In this document: piece after piece, positions 15,902 through 23,823 of the stretch | Layout: every line of letters starts with the position of its first letter | Numbering within the stretch: the first letter of the stretch is position 1 | The notes under the pieces: model-generated | The model's database searches: none | What the model was told of the DNA's origin: nothing | The model's input: the letters and a program-made list of their open reading frames with translations, nothing else | Position numbers and translations under genes: made by a program | NCBI GenBank assembly: GCA_900545085.1 | Contig: UQXU01000018.1 | Span: forward strand, 1 to 25,075 | Reading direction: 5' to 3' | Source of the DNA: an uncultured Eubacteriales bacterium | Lineage (GTDB): Bacteria > Bacillota > Clostridia > Christensenellales > Christensenellaceae | DNA length: 25,075 bases

Positions 15902-16303
15902 TTATGAATCTTTCCCTTCGTTCATTCTTGCCGCATTCTGTTCAAATGTCTTGTCAAGAGATTCAAAGAATTTGTCAAGAGAGGCGATCTGATCAGGATC
16001 TACGACAGCGACCGCTTTTACATCGTCTCTGGAGACTACGGTGTATTTTGCACCGCTCGCCTGCCAATAGTGAATACTTGGGGAACCGAGTGTCATCTGA
16101 TCGGAAAAACCGAGCAGATAGTCTGCACTGACGTTCAGCACGCGGACAACATCGCGGATGAAGTCAATGTCAGGGCGTCTCTTCTCGTTTACATAACGAG
16201 AAACCGTGGCTTCTGTCACGCCTGTTTCTTTAGCAAGTTCTTTCTGACGCATATTGCGCAGTTCCATAGCGTGAACCAATCTGCTTCCAAATGTTTTGTA
16301 CAT
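15902..16303 (-). CDS. XRE-family helix-turn-helix regulator
   Basis: A 133-residue cytoplasmic DNA-binding protein. The N-terminal HTH_XRE domain covers about residues 7-62 (RQKELAKETGVTEATVSRYVNEKRRP, then LNVSADYLLG). The C-terminal half is unassigned and may bind a partner or oligomerise. The frame is open to 16345, but AGGAG lies 8 nt before the ATG at 16303, which I choose. A strong promoter lies about 160 nt upstream. None of its few Ile codons is ATA, unlike the ATA-rich chromosomal neighbours and like the element genes further right, so it may be acquired. The target is unknown; self-regulation is typical. Confidence 0.85.
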   Translation of the reverse strand: MYKTFGSRLVHAMELRNMRQKELAKETGVTEATVSRYVNEKRRPDIDFIRDVVRVLNVSADYLLGFSDQMTLGSPSIHYWQASGAKYTVVSRDDVKAVAVVDPDQIASLDKFFESLDKTFEQNAARMNEGKDS

Positions 16304-16377
16304 GTCCTCTTCTCCTAAATCCTGCATTATTGCTCTGCCACACAATCAGCAGGGAGTTACATACGGGATTAAGCGAG

Positions 16378-16455
16378 TTACCGTGTTTCCATATTAGCAA
16401 TATGCTGACCATACATATTTTTAATATACTCTGCTATATCGTGTGGTAAAACCAT
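16378..16455 (-). CDS. Possible 25-residue leader ORF before the XRE gene
   Basis: A short frame begins with ATG at 16455-16453 and stops at 16378. It encodes MVLPHDIAEYIKNMYG and continues to METR. Its ATG falls exactly where the strong promoter at 16462-16490 should start RNA, so translation would be leaderless. There is no ribosome binding site. It may be a chance frame or a remnant; it is listed because of this unusual alignment. The rest of the 345-nt gap 16304-16648 is AT-rich with nothing else seen. Confidence 0.2.
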   Translation of the reverse strand: MVLPHDIAEYIKNMYGQHIANMETR

Positions 16456-16461
16456 AATACT

Positions 16462-16490
16462 ATTATTCCCTAAAAATGCTAATTTGTCAA
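16462..16490 (-). promoter_or_regulatory. Strong sigma-A type promoter of the XRE gene
   Basis: A perfect TTGACA (16485-16490) and AATAAT (16462-16467) on the minus strand have a 17-nt spacer. The leader to the XRE start is about 150 nt. Confidence 0.75.
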
Positions 16491-16648
16491 GTATTCTGTA
16501 TGGAAATCAACTAGAAAATAAATATTAATTTTTTTCTTAGCTTATTCTGTCTGCAAAAACTATCCTTAAAAAATACAGGAACGAGCAGAAAATAAATACC
16601 CATTAGGCAATTTTAGTAAGCATTTGCATTTATATTCATTCTTTGCCT

Positions 16649-17326
16649 TTATTTTACTATCGTATAGACTTTTTCTACAGGCAGTTTTAGAGGGCTTTTT
16701 TGGTTTTCTTCAGGTATTCCGGTGGATATCATAGCTACCATATAAAACCCGAAATCCTCGCTCATATCAATTTTGCTTTCCAAACCTATCTCTTTTTTCA
16801 GAACTTCTGTTATTCCCTCAGCTGCATAATTTGCGCTGGTCAGCCAGCATGAGCCATAGCCCAGGTCTACAGATTTAAGTATAAAGTTTTCGACGCTGGC
16901 GCCCAGCCCTTGAAGTCCCGGATTTGTACGATTCGTCAGCTCTTCGCCTATCTCATCCGGATATCCCGCAGTACGCATTTCATAATAGCCTGTCGGTCTG
17001 TATGTTCTGGAAAATACCACCGTAAGCAACGGCGCCTTCAGGAAAAACAGCGTAAGATGCTTGCAAAACTTGCGCAATCTATCGCCTGTGCCGTCTGCCT
17101 CGTCCATTCTATGCGCTATTTCTTCATTTTTTACTAATATTGCATCTGCTATTTTCTGCTTCAGCTCATCATTTTTTATGCATACATAATACCAGTTTTG
17201 AATATTCTTTCCGGATGGAGCTTTATGAGCCGCCGCTACCATCTCAGCTATATGTTCATCCGGAATATCTCCTTCTTTATACTTTCGTATACTTTGTCTT
17301 GCGTCAATTACCTCTTGCAGCTGCAT
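16649..17326 (-). CDS. Nitroreductase family protein
   Basis: FMN-dependent oxidoreductase of 225 residues. The N-terminal ARQSIRKY box with IPDEHIAEMVAAAHKAPSGKNIQNW is the FMN-binding start of the family. The middle GLGASVENFILKSVDLGYGSCWL block is also typical. AGGAG lies shortly before the start. It belongs to a different branch from the nitroreductase at 3692-4357, with which it shares only the family motifs. No partner gene adjoins it and the substrate is unknown. Its own terminator was not recognised. Confidence 0.88.
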   Translation of the reverse strand: MQLQEVIDARQSIRKYKEGDIPDEHIAEMVAAAHKAPSGKNIQNWYYVCIKNDELKQKIADAILVKNEEIAHRMDEADGTGDRLRKFCKHLTLFFLKAPLLTVVFSRTYRPTGYYEMRTAGYPDEIGEELTNRTNPGLQGLGASVENFILKSVDLGYGSCWLTSANYAAEGITEVLKKEIGLESKIDMSEDFGFYMVAMISTGIPEENQKSPLKLPVEKVYTIVK

Positions 17327-17561
17327 AATATCTCCTCATCTCCTAAATTCTAATTTCTATTTTATATATTTAATTTTACCACTTTGTCCGCAAGCCTATA
17401 TGTAGTTTTTATGAAATTTATATCCCAAATACTCCTTACTCATTCTATAGACTTTTCCTGACAAAAGTGCTAAACTGGCATTGTATGGTTTTTAATGCTT
17501 GACAACTATATTATGCACATTTTCGGACATAATATCTCAGAGAAAATGGAGTTGAATCTTT

Positions 17562-18983
17562 ATGAGAAAAACCAAAATAATTTGCACACAAGGTCCCGCA
17601 GTAGACAGCGATGAAATGGCGCGCAAGCTCATACTTGCGGGCATGGACTGCGCGCGCTTTAATTTTTCGCACGGCACTCACGCAGAGCATAAAGTGCGCA
17701 TAGACAGAATTAAGCGTCTGCGCAAAGAGCTCGGCGTATGCACGGCGACTATGCTCGACACCAAAGGACCTGAAATCCGCGTCCGCAATTTTAAAGACGG
17801 CGCGACCGTACTTACGGAAGGTCAGGAATTTACACTCGACACGGACGATTCTCTCGGAGACAACACGCGCATAGGCCTGACTTATCATCATCTAGCGGAA
17901 CACGTAAAACCGGGGACTGTAATACTGATGGACGACGGCAAGCTGGGTCTGGAAGTTCTGAGCGCCGACGCAGCTAAAGCTTCTGTACTTTGCAAAGTCA
18001 CTACCGGCGGAAAGCTCTCCAATCACAAAAGCATCAACCTCCCGGGAAATCCTATACCAATGCCCTATATCAGCAAAGCTGACAAAAGCGATATTCTCTT
18101 TGGAATTGAGCAGGAAGTCGACTTTATCGCTGCCAGCTTCGTCCGCTCGGCGCAGGACGTACACGACGTGCGCAAACTGCTTAAAGAAAACGGCGGCGAA
18201 TCTATTCAGATAATCAGCAAGATAGAAAACAGCCAGGGCGTTGATAACCTCGACGAGATAATAGAAGCTTCGGATGGAATCATGGTAGCGCGCGGTGATC
18301 TCGGAGTAGAGATACCTTTTCGCGAGATACCCGCCCTTCAAAAATTAATGATAGAAAAATGCATCTATTCCGGCAAAATAGTAGTAACCGCAACGCAAAT
18401 GCTGGAATCTATGACGCACTCTCCCCGGCCCACACGCGCCGAGGTTTCCGACGTAGCCAACGCAGTTTATGACGGCACAACTGCAATTATGCTTTCGGGC
18501 GAATCTGCCGCCGGCAAATTCCCCGCCGAAGCTGTTCGCACTATGGCGGAAATAGCCGAGTACACTGAATCGAGCATAGACTACCGAACAGAGTTTGTGC
18601 GCGACAGCTACACTCTGGGGAAGAATATGGTAGATACGGCATGCGTCGCGGCCTGCGATGCAGCCAAATATATAGACGCCAAGGCTATAGTCAGCGTAAC
18701 CCGCTCCGGCCGCACAGCCGCTTTTTTATCAGATTTCAAACCCAATTGCCCCATAATAGCGCTCTGCTCGACAGACCGCGGAGTACATCAGCTCAATTTG
18801 CGCTGGGGCGTCACCCCTATTCCCTCAAAGCATCACGATTCTTATGAAGCGTTATACAATGCTGCTGTCTCCGCCGCTCTGGAATCCGGAATAGTTCAAA
18901 AGGGCGATACGGTAGTAGTTGTAACCGGTTCTCGTGTCGGCGAAGGCTCCGTCTCAGACACTATCCGCATAGCCACACTCTAA
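17562..18983 (+). CDS. pyk: Pyruvate kinase
   Basis: Last step of glycolysis, PEP plus ADP to pyruvate plus ATP. The 473 residues cover the A/B barrel and C domains, without the extra C-terminal PEP-utiliser-like domain found in Bacillus Pyk. Seen: ARFNFSHG with Arg32, Asn34 and Ser36; LDTKGPEIR with Glu71; IISKIENSQG with the catalytic Lys; MVARGDLGVE with the metal ligands; and ATQMLESM. Glu71 aligns with Glu117 of the muscle enzyme, the residue associated with K+-dependent pyruvate kinases, so this one is predicted to need K+. Upstream is a TTGACA at 17499-17504 without a well-spaced -10. It converges on the sigK fragment with only 8 nt between stop codons. Confidence 0.97.
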   Translation: MRKTKIICTQGPAVDSDEMARKLILAGMDCARFNFSHGTHAEHKVRIDRIKRLRKELGVCTATMLDTKGPEIRVRNFKDGATVLTEGQEFTLDTDDSLGDNTRIGLTYHHLAEHVKPGTVILMDDGKLGLEVLSADAAKASVLCKVTTGGKLSNHKSINLPGNPIPMPYISKADKSDILFGIEQEVDFIAASFVRSAQDVHDVRKLLKENGGESIQIISKIENSQGVDNLDEIIEASDGIMVARGDLGVEIPFREIPALQKLMIEKCIYSGKIVVTATQMLESMTHSPRPTRAEVSDVANAVYDGTTAIMLSGESAAGKFPAEAVRTMAEIAEYTESSIDYRTEFVRDSYTLGKNMVDTACVAACDAAKYIDAKAIVSVTRSGRTAAFLSDFKPNCPIIALCSTDRGVHQLNLRWGVTPIPSKHHDSYEALYNAAVSAALESGIVQKGDTVVVVTGSRVGEGSVSDTIRIATL

Positions 18984-18991
18984 AAAAGCAG

Positions 18992-19360
18992 TCACTCTCC
19001 GCGCTCATAGAGCTTTTTAAGCTTGCTGAGCGCTCTTTTTTCTATTCTGGAGACATAAGAGCGCGATATCCCCAGGCGGGTCGCCACTTCACGCTGAGGG
19101 AGCGGCTCTCCTCCTGATAAGGCATAACGCAGGATTATCACCACCCTCTCTCTGGCTGTAAGCTCAGAGAGATAGCCGCTTATTTTCTCCGCGCCAATTC
19201 GCATTATCACCTGTTCGCTCACATCTTCGCCCGAGTATTTGAGTATATCAGACAGGGAAATCGTGCTGCCGTCTTTATCCTCGCCTATTGGCTCATACAG
19301 CGATACATCCCCCGCTGTTTTTTTCGTCTTGCGCAAATACATCAGTATTTCATTTGCTAT
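18992..19360 (-). CDS. sigK: C-terminal part of split sporulation sigma factor SigK
   Basis: Homology to sporulation sigma factors begins abruptly at I-A-N-E-I-L-M-Y-L-R and runs to the natural stop. KKTAGDVSLYEPIGEDKDG fits SigK (KKDVSLHDPIGQDKEG in B. subtilis) better than SigE. Then come region 3 and region 4 with the helix-turn-helix LPQREVATRLGISRSYVSRIEKRAL, which binds the -35. Regions 1 and 2 are missing: upstream of the junction the frame continues only as recombinase sequence in another phase, with no ribosome binding site. The gene is thus interrupted at the conserved E-N-E-I-L-M of region 2.4/3. On its own it cannot encode an active sigma factor. The N-terminal half should lie on the minus strand beyond 25075 if this is a skin-like split gene. 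Confidence 0.85.
   Translation of the reverse strand: MANEILMYLRKTKKTAGDVSLYEPIGEDKDGSTISLSDILKYSGEDVSEQVIMRIGAEKISGYLSELTARERVVIILRYALSGGEPLPQREVATRLGISRSYVSRIEKRALSKLKKLYERGE
19350..19354 (-). other. Putative attachment-site core AATGA at the sigK/element junction
   Basis: On the minus strand AATGA encodes Asn and the start of Glu in SigK and at the same time contains the TGA stop of the recombinase. From memory, the B. subtilis skin element recombines at a repeated AATGA core at the same place in sigK. If the crossover lies here, the recombinase stop would be kept in both the integrated and circular forms. The partner site lies outside the window. Confidence 0.55.
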
Positions 19361-21179
19361 CCTCCCCCCAATGCGTTTTTGATGCACTGAGGGGATTAGT
19401 TTTTCCCAGGCAGTCATCCTCCATATCGTCAATATCATAATCGACATCAGAGAAGTTTACTAATTCATCTGTTCCATCAGCATCATCGTTATTATCAGAT
19501 GCAACAGCAGCAATTTCCGGATATTCGATTTCATCATCTTTGACACCGAACAGAATGACATGAGCGTTGACACCGTCCCATACCACCTTACGTACGATGG
19601 TACGAATGGCAGCACGTTTCTGTTCGACAGTCATTTCATCAATACCATCCTTGAAGATCGTCAGCAGCTGACGAAGCAAATCAAATTCAATATCGCTGAG
19701 AGCGTGCTGTGAAGTCAGCCCCTCCAGTTCCTGAATACGCTGTCCAAGAGACTGGTATTCTCCATTCAACTGCTCAATTCGTTTGGTTACATGAGCCTTG
19801 GCAGGGCTGTCTCCCATATCCACAAGGGAGTCTACCAGAGAATTGATTTTCTTCTCTGTCTCTGCCTTTTCCTTTCGCAGATCATCCAGTCGCTGTTCAT
19901 AGTCCATGCGATTACCGGTATAAAATCTGCGGCTCTGTTCCAATTGTGCAATGAAAGTATCCTTGTCCTCTGCAAGCATTTTAATCTGCTCGATTACAGC
20001 CATATCCAGTGTATTGCCATTGGCATTTTTACTGTTGCATACAGAACGCTGACTGCGTTCTTTCATTTTGCAAACATAGGTGTAAATCACTTTGTCATCC
20101 GCAGTTTTGCGCTTGCTCATTTTCGGATACATACGCTCACCGCAGCTACAGAACAACAAGCCAGTCAGAAGTGCTTCATTACTGCGTGGTTTTCTGAAAG
20201 ATTTGGATTTGTTTCGTTCTAAAGATTCTTGAATCTGTACCCACACTTTACCTGGAACCAAACCCGGATGCTTGCCGACAGATACAATCCACTCGCTTGC
20301 AGGCAGGTATTTTGTAGCTCTGCCTTTTTCCTGATCGGTGCGATTGTAAGCCATAATACCGTGCTTGTTGTCAAAGGCATCTTTCTCCGAGAACAGGTCT
20401 GTGTCGTTCTGGATGAAGAAATTATAGGCATCTTCATCTGCAATCATATAAACCGGATTCTGCAAAATAGCTTTGATGGAAAATCGGGTAAAGTAATTGT
20501 TGTTCTTTGTCTTGATACCTTGTTTGATCAAAGCTGCTTCTGTCAATGTCAGTGAATCTGTTTCTATATACAAGTCATAAATCATTCTGACAATATCAGC
20601 TTCATCCGGAATTAGTTTCAGCTTGCAGGCTTTCTTTGATTTACCATCAATGGTAATGCTCTTAACTGCTTCGGAAGCATAGCCAGTAGGTGTTGTGCCA
20701 CCAAGCCAGCGACCGGTCTTTGCCAGTTCGTGCATATTGTCACGGATACGCTCCGCAATGGTTTCACGCTCCAGCTGAGAGAAAACAGATGCGATATACA
20801 TCATAGCTCGTCCCATAGGAGTGCTTGTGTCAAACTGCTCTTTAATAGAAACAAAAGAAATATCCAGACGAGCCAGTTCTTCAATCAGGCTGGCAAAGTC
20901 ACTTATATTACGGCTGATACGGTCAAGACGATAAACTATGATAGCTTTGAACTTACGCTTCTTGGCAGCATCCATCATCTTCTTAAAATCCGGACGATTC
21001 AGATTGCCACCGGAAAAGCCCTCATCTTCATATACCACAACTTTATCTACTGCTGCATCGCCAAAATGCACACGAACATATTCTTTACATAGTTCTACCT
21101 GATTGCCGATACTTTCACCTTTTCCGGTAAATTTTGACTTACGGGAATAGATAGCTATGATGTCTCCATTTTTCCGCAT
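19350..21179 (-). CDS. Large serine recombinase of the sigK element
   Basis: Site-specific recombinase of 609 residues, expected to cut and rejoin DNA at att sites. Order: resolvase-type catalytic domain (1-150) with YSRKS and catalytic Ser15, YRLDRISR at 83-90 and the LERETIAERI helix; recombinase domain (about 160-330); zinc ribbon with Cys344, Cys346, Cys370 and Cys381; a coiled coil (about 405-490); and an acidic tail (548-592). AGGAGG lies 8 nt before the start, and a good promoter is upstream. The stop overlaps the sigK junction, so it is the last gene at this end. It belongs to the same broad class as SpoIVCA, which excises skin in B. subtilis. Whether this one is switched on in the mother cell is not visible; its promoter looks sigma-A-like rather than sporulation-specific. 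Confidence 0.93.
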   Translation of the reverse strand: MRKNGDIIAIYSRKSKFTGKGESIGNQVELCKEYVRVHFGDAAVDKVVVYEDEGFSGGNLNRPDFKKMMDAAKKRKFKAIIVYRLDRISRNISDFASLIEELARLDISFVSIKEQFDTSTPMGRAMMYIASVFSQLERETIAERIRDNMHELAKTGRWLGGTTPTGYASEAVKSITIDGKSKKACKLKLIPDEADIVRMIYDLYIETDSLTLTEAALIKQGIKTKNNNYFTRFSIKAILQNPVYMIADEDAYNFFIQNDTDLFSEKDAFDNKHGIMAYNRTDQEKGRATKYLPASEWIVSVGKHPGLVPGKVWVQIQESLERNKSKSFRKPRSNEALLTGLLFCSCGERMYPKMSKRKTADDKVIYTYVCKMKERSQRSVCNSKNANGNTLDMAVIEQIKMLAEDKDTFIAQLEQSRRFYTGNRMDYEQRLDDLRKEKAETEKKINSLVDSLVDMGDSPAKAHVTKRIEQLNGEYQSLGQRIQELEGLTSQHALSDIEFDLLRQLLTIFKDGIDEMTVEQKRAAIRTIVRKVVWDGVNAHVILFGVKDDEIEYPEIAAVASDNNDDADGTDELVNFSDVDYDIDDMEDDCLGKTNPLSASKTHWGEDSK

Positions 21180-21220
21180 TTCATATCCTCCTTATCTTGA
21201 TATGTGATGTGTCTTGTGGT

Positions 21221-21249
21221 ATTATAACATAGCGTATCTATAAAGTAAA
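21221..21249 (-). promoter_or_regulatory. Promoter of the recombinase gene
   Basis: TTTACT (21244-21249) and a perfect TATAAT (21221-21226) on the minus strand have a 17-nt spacer, with TG one base before the -10. It lies in the 88-nt divergent gap with tnpV. Confidence 0.7.
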
Positions 21250-21267
21250 CAGATTGGAGGTATTTCG

Positions 21268-21642
21268 ATGAAATCATTGTTTGAAGAAATGGGCGGTACA
21301 TATACATTGGGAGCAGACGGAATGTATTATCCGGATTTGGAACTGCCGGTTGATGAAGAACCCCACTATGGAAAGTATGGTCGTATGCGTAAAGCCTACA
21401 TAAAAGAGCATCGTCCTTGGCTGTACACAGAGCTTTTGTTCGGAGGTAAACTGGTTTCTCACTTAAATAGCATTGATGATACAGCTCATCAGAGAATGAA
21501 ACTGCTGATCCAACAAATGCAGGAGCAGCAAGGCGTAAATGAGGAATTAAAAGCTCGTGATCAGATGGGTTGGGTAGGTGCTTGTAATAATATCCGCAAT
21601 GCTGCGGAAGAAATCGTCTTAAATGAATTGATATATTGTTAA
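21268..21642 (+). CDS. tnpV: Transposon-encoded protein TnpV
   Basis: A 124-residue soluble protein. The pattern fits TnpV of Tn4451-like elements: MGGTYTLGADGMYYPDLELP near the N-terminus, then HYGKYGRMRKAYIKEHRP and a C-terminal helical region with QQGVNEELKARDQMGWVGACNNIRNAAEEIV. The function of TnpV is not known. GGAGG precedes the ATG. It is divergent from the recombinase and closed by its own strong terminator, so it is separate from the ktr genes. Confidence 0.85.
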   Translation: MKSLFEEMGGTYTLGADGMYYPDLELPVDEEPHYGKYGRMRKAYIKEHRPWLYTELLFGGKLVSHLNSIDDTAHQRMKLLIQQMQEQQGVNEELKARDQMGWVGACNNIRNAAEEIVLNELIYC

Positions 21643-21649
21643 AAATGAA

Positions 21650-21690
21650 GGCCATCACGGTTCTCTATTTGAGAACCAGTGATGGTCTTT
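21650..21690 (+). terminator. Terminator after tnpV
   Basis: A 16-bp stem GGCCATCAC-GGTTCTC / GAGAACC-A-GTGATGGTC with one wobble and one bulged A, followed by TTT and an AT-rich tail. Confidence 0.85.
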
Positions 21691-21707
21691 ATCTTAATGC
21701 GAATTTA

Positions 21708-21723
21708 ATGCCAAAACTGGCAT
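21708..21723. promoter_or_regulatory. Palindrome upstream of ktrB, possible operator
   Basis: ATGCCAAAACTGGCAT is a perfect 6-bp inverted repeat around AAAC. It lies 33 nt before a TATAAT at 21757-21762 that could be the ktrB -10; no good -35 accompanies it. A regulator encoded on the element could bind here to control K+ uptake genes. Confidence 0.4.
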
Positions 21724-21790
21724 GCTAATGCCCATTTTATGGTTGAAATGCAATAATATAATTAAGAAAACGAACATTGGAGGTGTTGAG

Positions 21791-23119
21791 ATGGGAAAAC
21801 TGGAACGTAAATTATCCTCCTCACAGATGATCATTCTCGGTTTTGCCACTGTCATATTGTTGGGTGCGCTGCTTCTGATGCTGCCGGTATCCAGTAAAAG
21901 TGGAGAGATTACACCGTTTCTGGATTGTCTGCTGACATCGACTTCGGCGGTTTGTGTGACCGGACTTGTGGTTTATGATACGGCGGCACATTGGACAGCG
22001 TTTGGGCAGGCAATCATTATTGTGTTAATTCAAATCGGCGGCATGGGCGTTATCACAGTAGCTGCTGCGATTACAATGGCAGCAGGAAAGAAAATCTCCT
22101 TGATGCAAAGAAGCACAATGCAGGATGCAATTTCCGCACCGCAGGTTGGCGGCATTGTCCGATTCACTGGCTTCATCTTGAAAGGCATCGTAATTATTGA
22201 GCTTTTGGGCGCAGCGATCATGGCTCCTGTGTTCATCGGGGATTACGGATTTGGCGAAGGTCTTTGGATGGCAGTATTTCACTCCATCTCAGCCTTCTGT
22301 AATGCCGGTTTTGACATTGTAAATGATGGTATTCTGTTCAATTCTTTGATGGGATATGCTGCGAATCCAATTATCAATCTGGCAATCATACTACTGATTA
22401 TCATCGGCGGACTTGGATTTTTGACTTGGAGAGATATTTGCACCAATGGCATCCACATAAAGCGATACCGTATGCAAAGCAAAGTTATCCTTACTGTTAC
22501 CTCAGGATTGATACTGATTCCAACGGTCTACTTCTTCTTTTTTGAACTGGCACATCTTCCGTTTGCAGAACGCTTTTGGGGATCCTTGTTCCAAGCGGTT
22601 ACACCGAGAACAGCAGGCTTTAACACCGTGGACTTGAATGCAATGAGCGAAACTGGACAGATGATTACATCATTGTTGATGATCATTGGCGGTGCGCCCG
22701 GTTCTACGGCAGGAGGTATGAAAGTTACTACCTTTGCAGTAATGATATCTGTCGCAGCGGCAGTCTTTCAAAAACGTCAGAATGGCCGTTTCTTCGGGCG
22801 ACGCATCGATGATGATACCGTAAAAAATGCGGCAACGGTGTTCTTTATGTATATTTCGTTATTTCTTCTTGGTGGCATGGCAATCAGTAAACTGGAAAAT
22901 CTTCCGCTTGTAACTTGCCTGTATGAAAGTGCATCGGCGATTGGCACAGTCGGTTTGACACTGGGTATCACACCGGAACTTGGAGCTATAAGCAAACTGA
23001 TTCTGATTGCACAGATGTATATTGGCAGAGTTGGTGGGCTGACGCTGATCTTCGCTACACTGCCGGCAACAAAAAACACATTATCAAAACTCCCTGTCGA
23101 GAAAATCTCGGTAGGTTAA
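21791..23119 (+). CDS. ktrB: KtrB/TrkH family potassium uptake membrane subunit
   Basis: Channel-like K+ transport subunit of 442 residues, matching KtrB length. The four pore-loop filter segments are present: VTGL (56-59), NAGFD (171-175), TAGFN (274-278) and TVGLT (386-390). The gate-region block PGSTAGG is at 303-309. All filter glycines are intact, so it should be functional. The frame is open from 21722, but GGAGG at 21779-21783 lies 7 nt before the ATG at 21791, which gives the family N-terminus. ktrA follows after 18 nt. It is part of the mobile element and is a second copy besides the chromosomal system at the left edge. Confidence 0.95.
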   Translation: MGKLERKLSSSQMIILGFATVILLGALLLMLPVSSKSGEITPFLDCLLTSTSAVCVTGLVVYDTAAHWTAFGQAIIIVLIQIGGMGVITVAAAITMAAGKKISLMQRSTMQDAISAPQVGGIVRFTGFILKGIVIIELLGAAIMAPVFIGDYGFGEGLWMAVFHSISAFCNAGFDIVNDGILFNSLMGYAANPIINLAIILLIIIGGLGFLTWRDICTNGIHIKRYRMQSKVILTVTSGLILIPTVYFFFFELAHLPFAERFWGSLFQAVTPRTAGFNTVDLNAMSETGQMITSLLMIIGGAPGSTAGGMKVTTFAVMISVAAAVFQKRQNGRFFGRRIDDDTVKNAATVFFMYISLFLLGGMAISKLENLPLVTCLYESASAIGTVGLTLGITPELGAISKLILIAQMYIGRVGGLTLIFATLPATKNTLSKLPVEKISVG

Positions 23120-23137
23120 GAACAAGGAGGTTCTGTT

Positions 23138-23785
23138 ATGAAATCGGTATTATTGATTGGTCTTGGACGATTTGGCAAGTTTATTGCTATGAAACTGCAC
23201 GCTATGGGACATCAGGTTATGGCAGTAGATACCAGTGAGGAACGTGTAAATGCGCTACTTCCTTATGTTACCAATGCACAGATTGGGGACAGCACCAACG
23301 AAGAATTCCTTGCTTCTCTGGGTATTGACAATTACGATTCCTGTATTGTTGCCATTGGAGATAACTTCCAAAACTCTTTGGAAACCGCTTATCTTCTGAA
23401 AGAATTGGGCGCTAAAAAGGTTATTGCCCGTGCATCTCGTGAGATACAGGAAAAGTTTCTGCTACGTAATGGCGCAGATGAAGTGGTCTACCCTGAAAAG
23501 CAGTTGGCTGCATGGACAGCGATCCGTTGTTCCTCTGAGAATATCTTGGAGTACATTGAACTGGATGACGAATACGCTATTTTTGAATTGGAAATCCCAC
23601 TTGAGTGGAATGGAAAAACCATTGTACAGTTAGATATTCGTAAAAAGTTTGGCATCAACATCCTTGGTATCCGTGAGAACGGAAGATTAAATATGAGCAT
23701 TACGCCGGATACCGTGCTTGGTCGAAATAAATCGATTCTTGTGTTAGGACAGGAAAAAGCCGTTCACAAGTGCTTCCGCATATAA
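23138..23785 (+). CDS. ktrA: KtrA/TrkA family potassium uptake regulatory subunit (RCK)
   Basis: Cytoplasmic gating subunit of the element-borne KtrAB. It has 215 residues, with RCK_N carrying GLGRFG (8-13) and an Asp at the end of strand 2, and RCK_C from about 140. AAGGAGG lies just before the start. It is clearly homologous to the chromosomal KtrA at 57-728 in every block (NAQIGDS, FLLRNGADEVVYPE, EYAIFELE) but differs throughout. Only 2 of its 21 Ile codons are ATA, against 10 of 20 in the chromosomal gene, so it is not a recent local duplicate. Confidence 0.94.
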   Translation: MKSVLLIGLGRFGKFIAMKLHAMGHQVMAVDTSEERVNALLPYVTNAQIGDSTNEEFLASLGIDNYDSCIVAIGDNFQNSLETAYLLKELGAKKVIARASREIQEKFLLRNGADEVVYPEKQLAAWTAIRCSSENILEYIELDDEYAIFELEIPLEWNGKTIVQLDIRKKFGINILGIRENGRLNMSITPDTVLGRNKSILVLGQEKAVHKCFRI

Positions 23786-23823
23786 TCAATCCTTTTTCAA
23801 ATCAGGCTAAGGAGGTGTTCTTG

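Noticed and set aside
17499..17504. Perfect TTGACA upstream of pyk
   Set aside because: No -10 at 16-18 nt; the nearest TATAAT-like sequence (CATAAT at 17528-17533) is 23 nt away, so I did not call a promoter.
19009..19040. AGAGC/GCTCT hairpin followed by T residues, as a pyk terminator
   Set aside because: Only 5 bp, with an 18-nt loop, and it lies within sigK coding sequence whose Lys-rich C-terminus explains the T-run.
18992..19447. A complete small sigma factor starting at 19447
   Set aside because: The first 29 residues are recombinase DNA read in another phase, with no ribosome binding site and no sigma region 2; true homology starts only near 19360.
21155..21658. 167-codon minus-strand frame opposite tnpV
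   Set aside because: It lies over tnpV, its terminator and the recombinase promoter; tnpV has the better ribosome binding site and family match.
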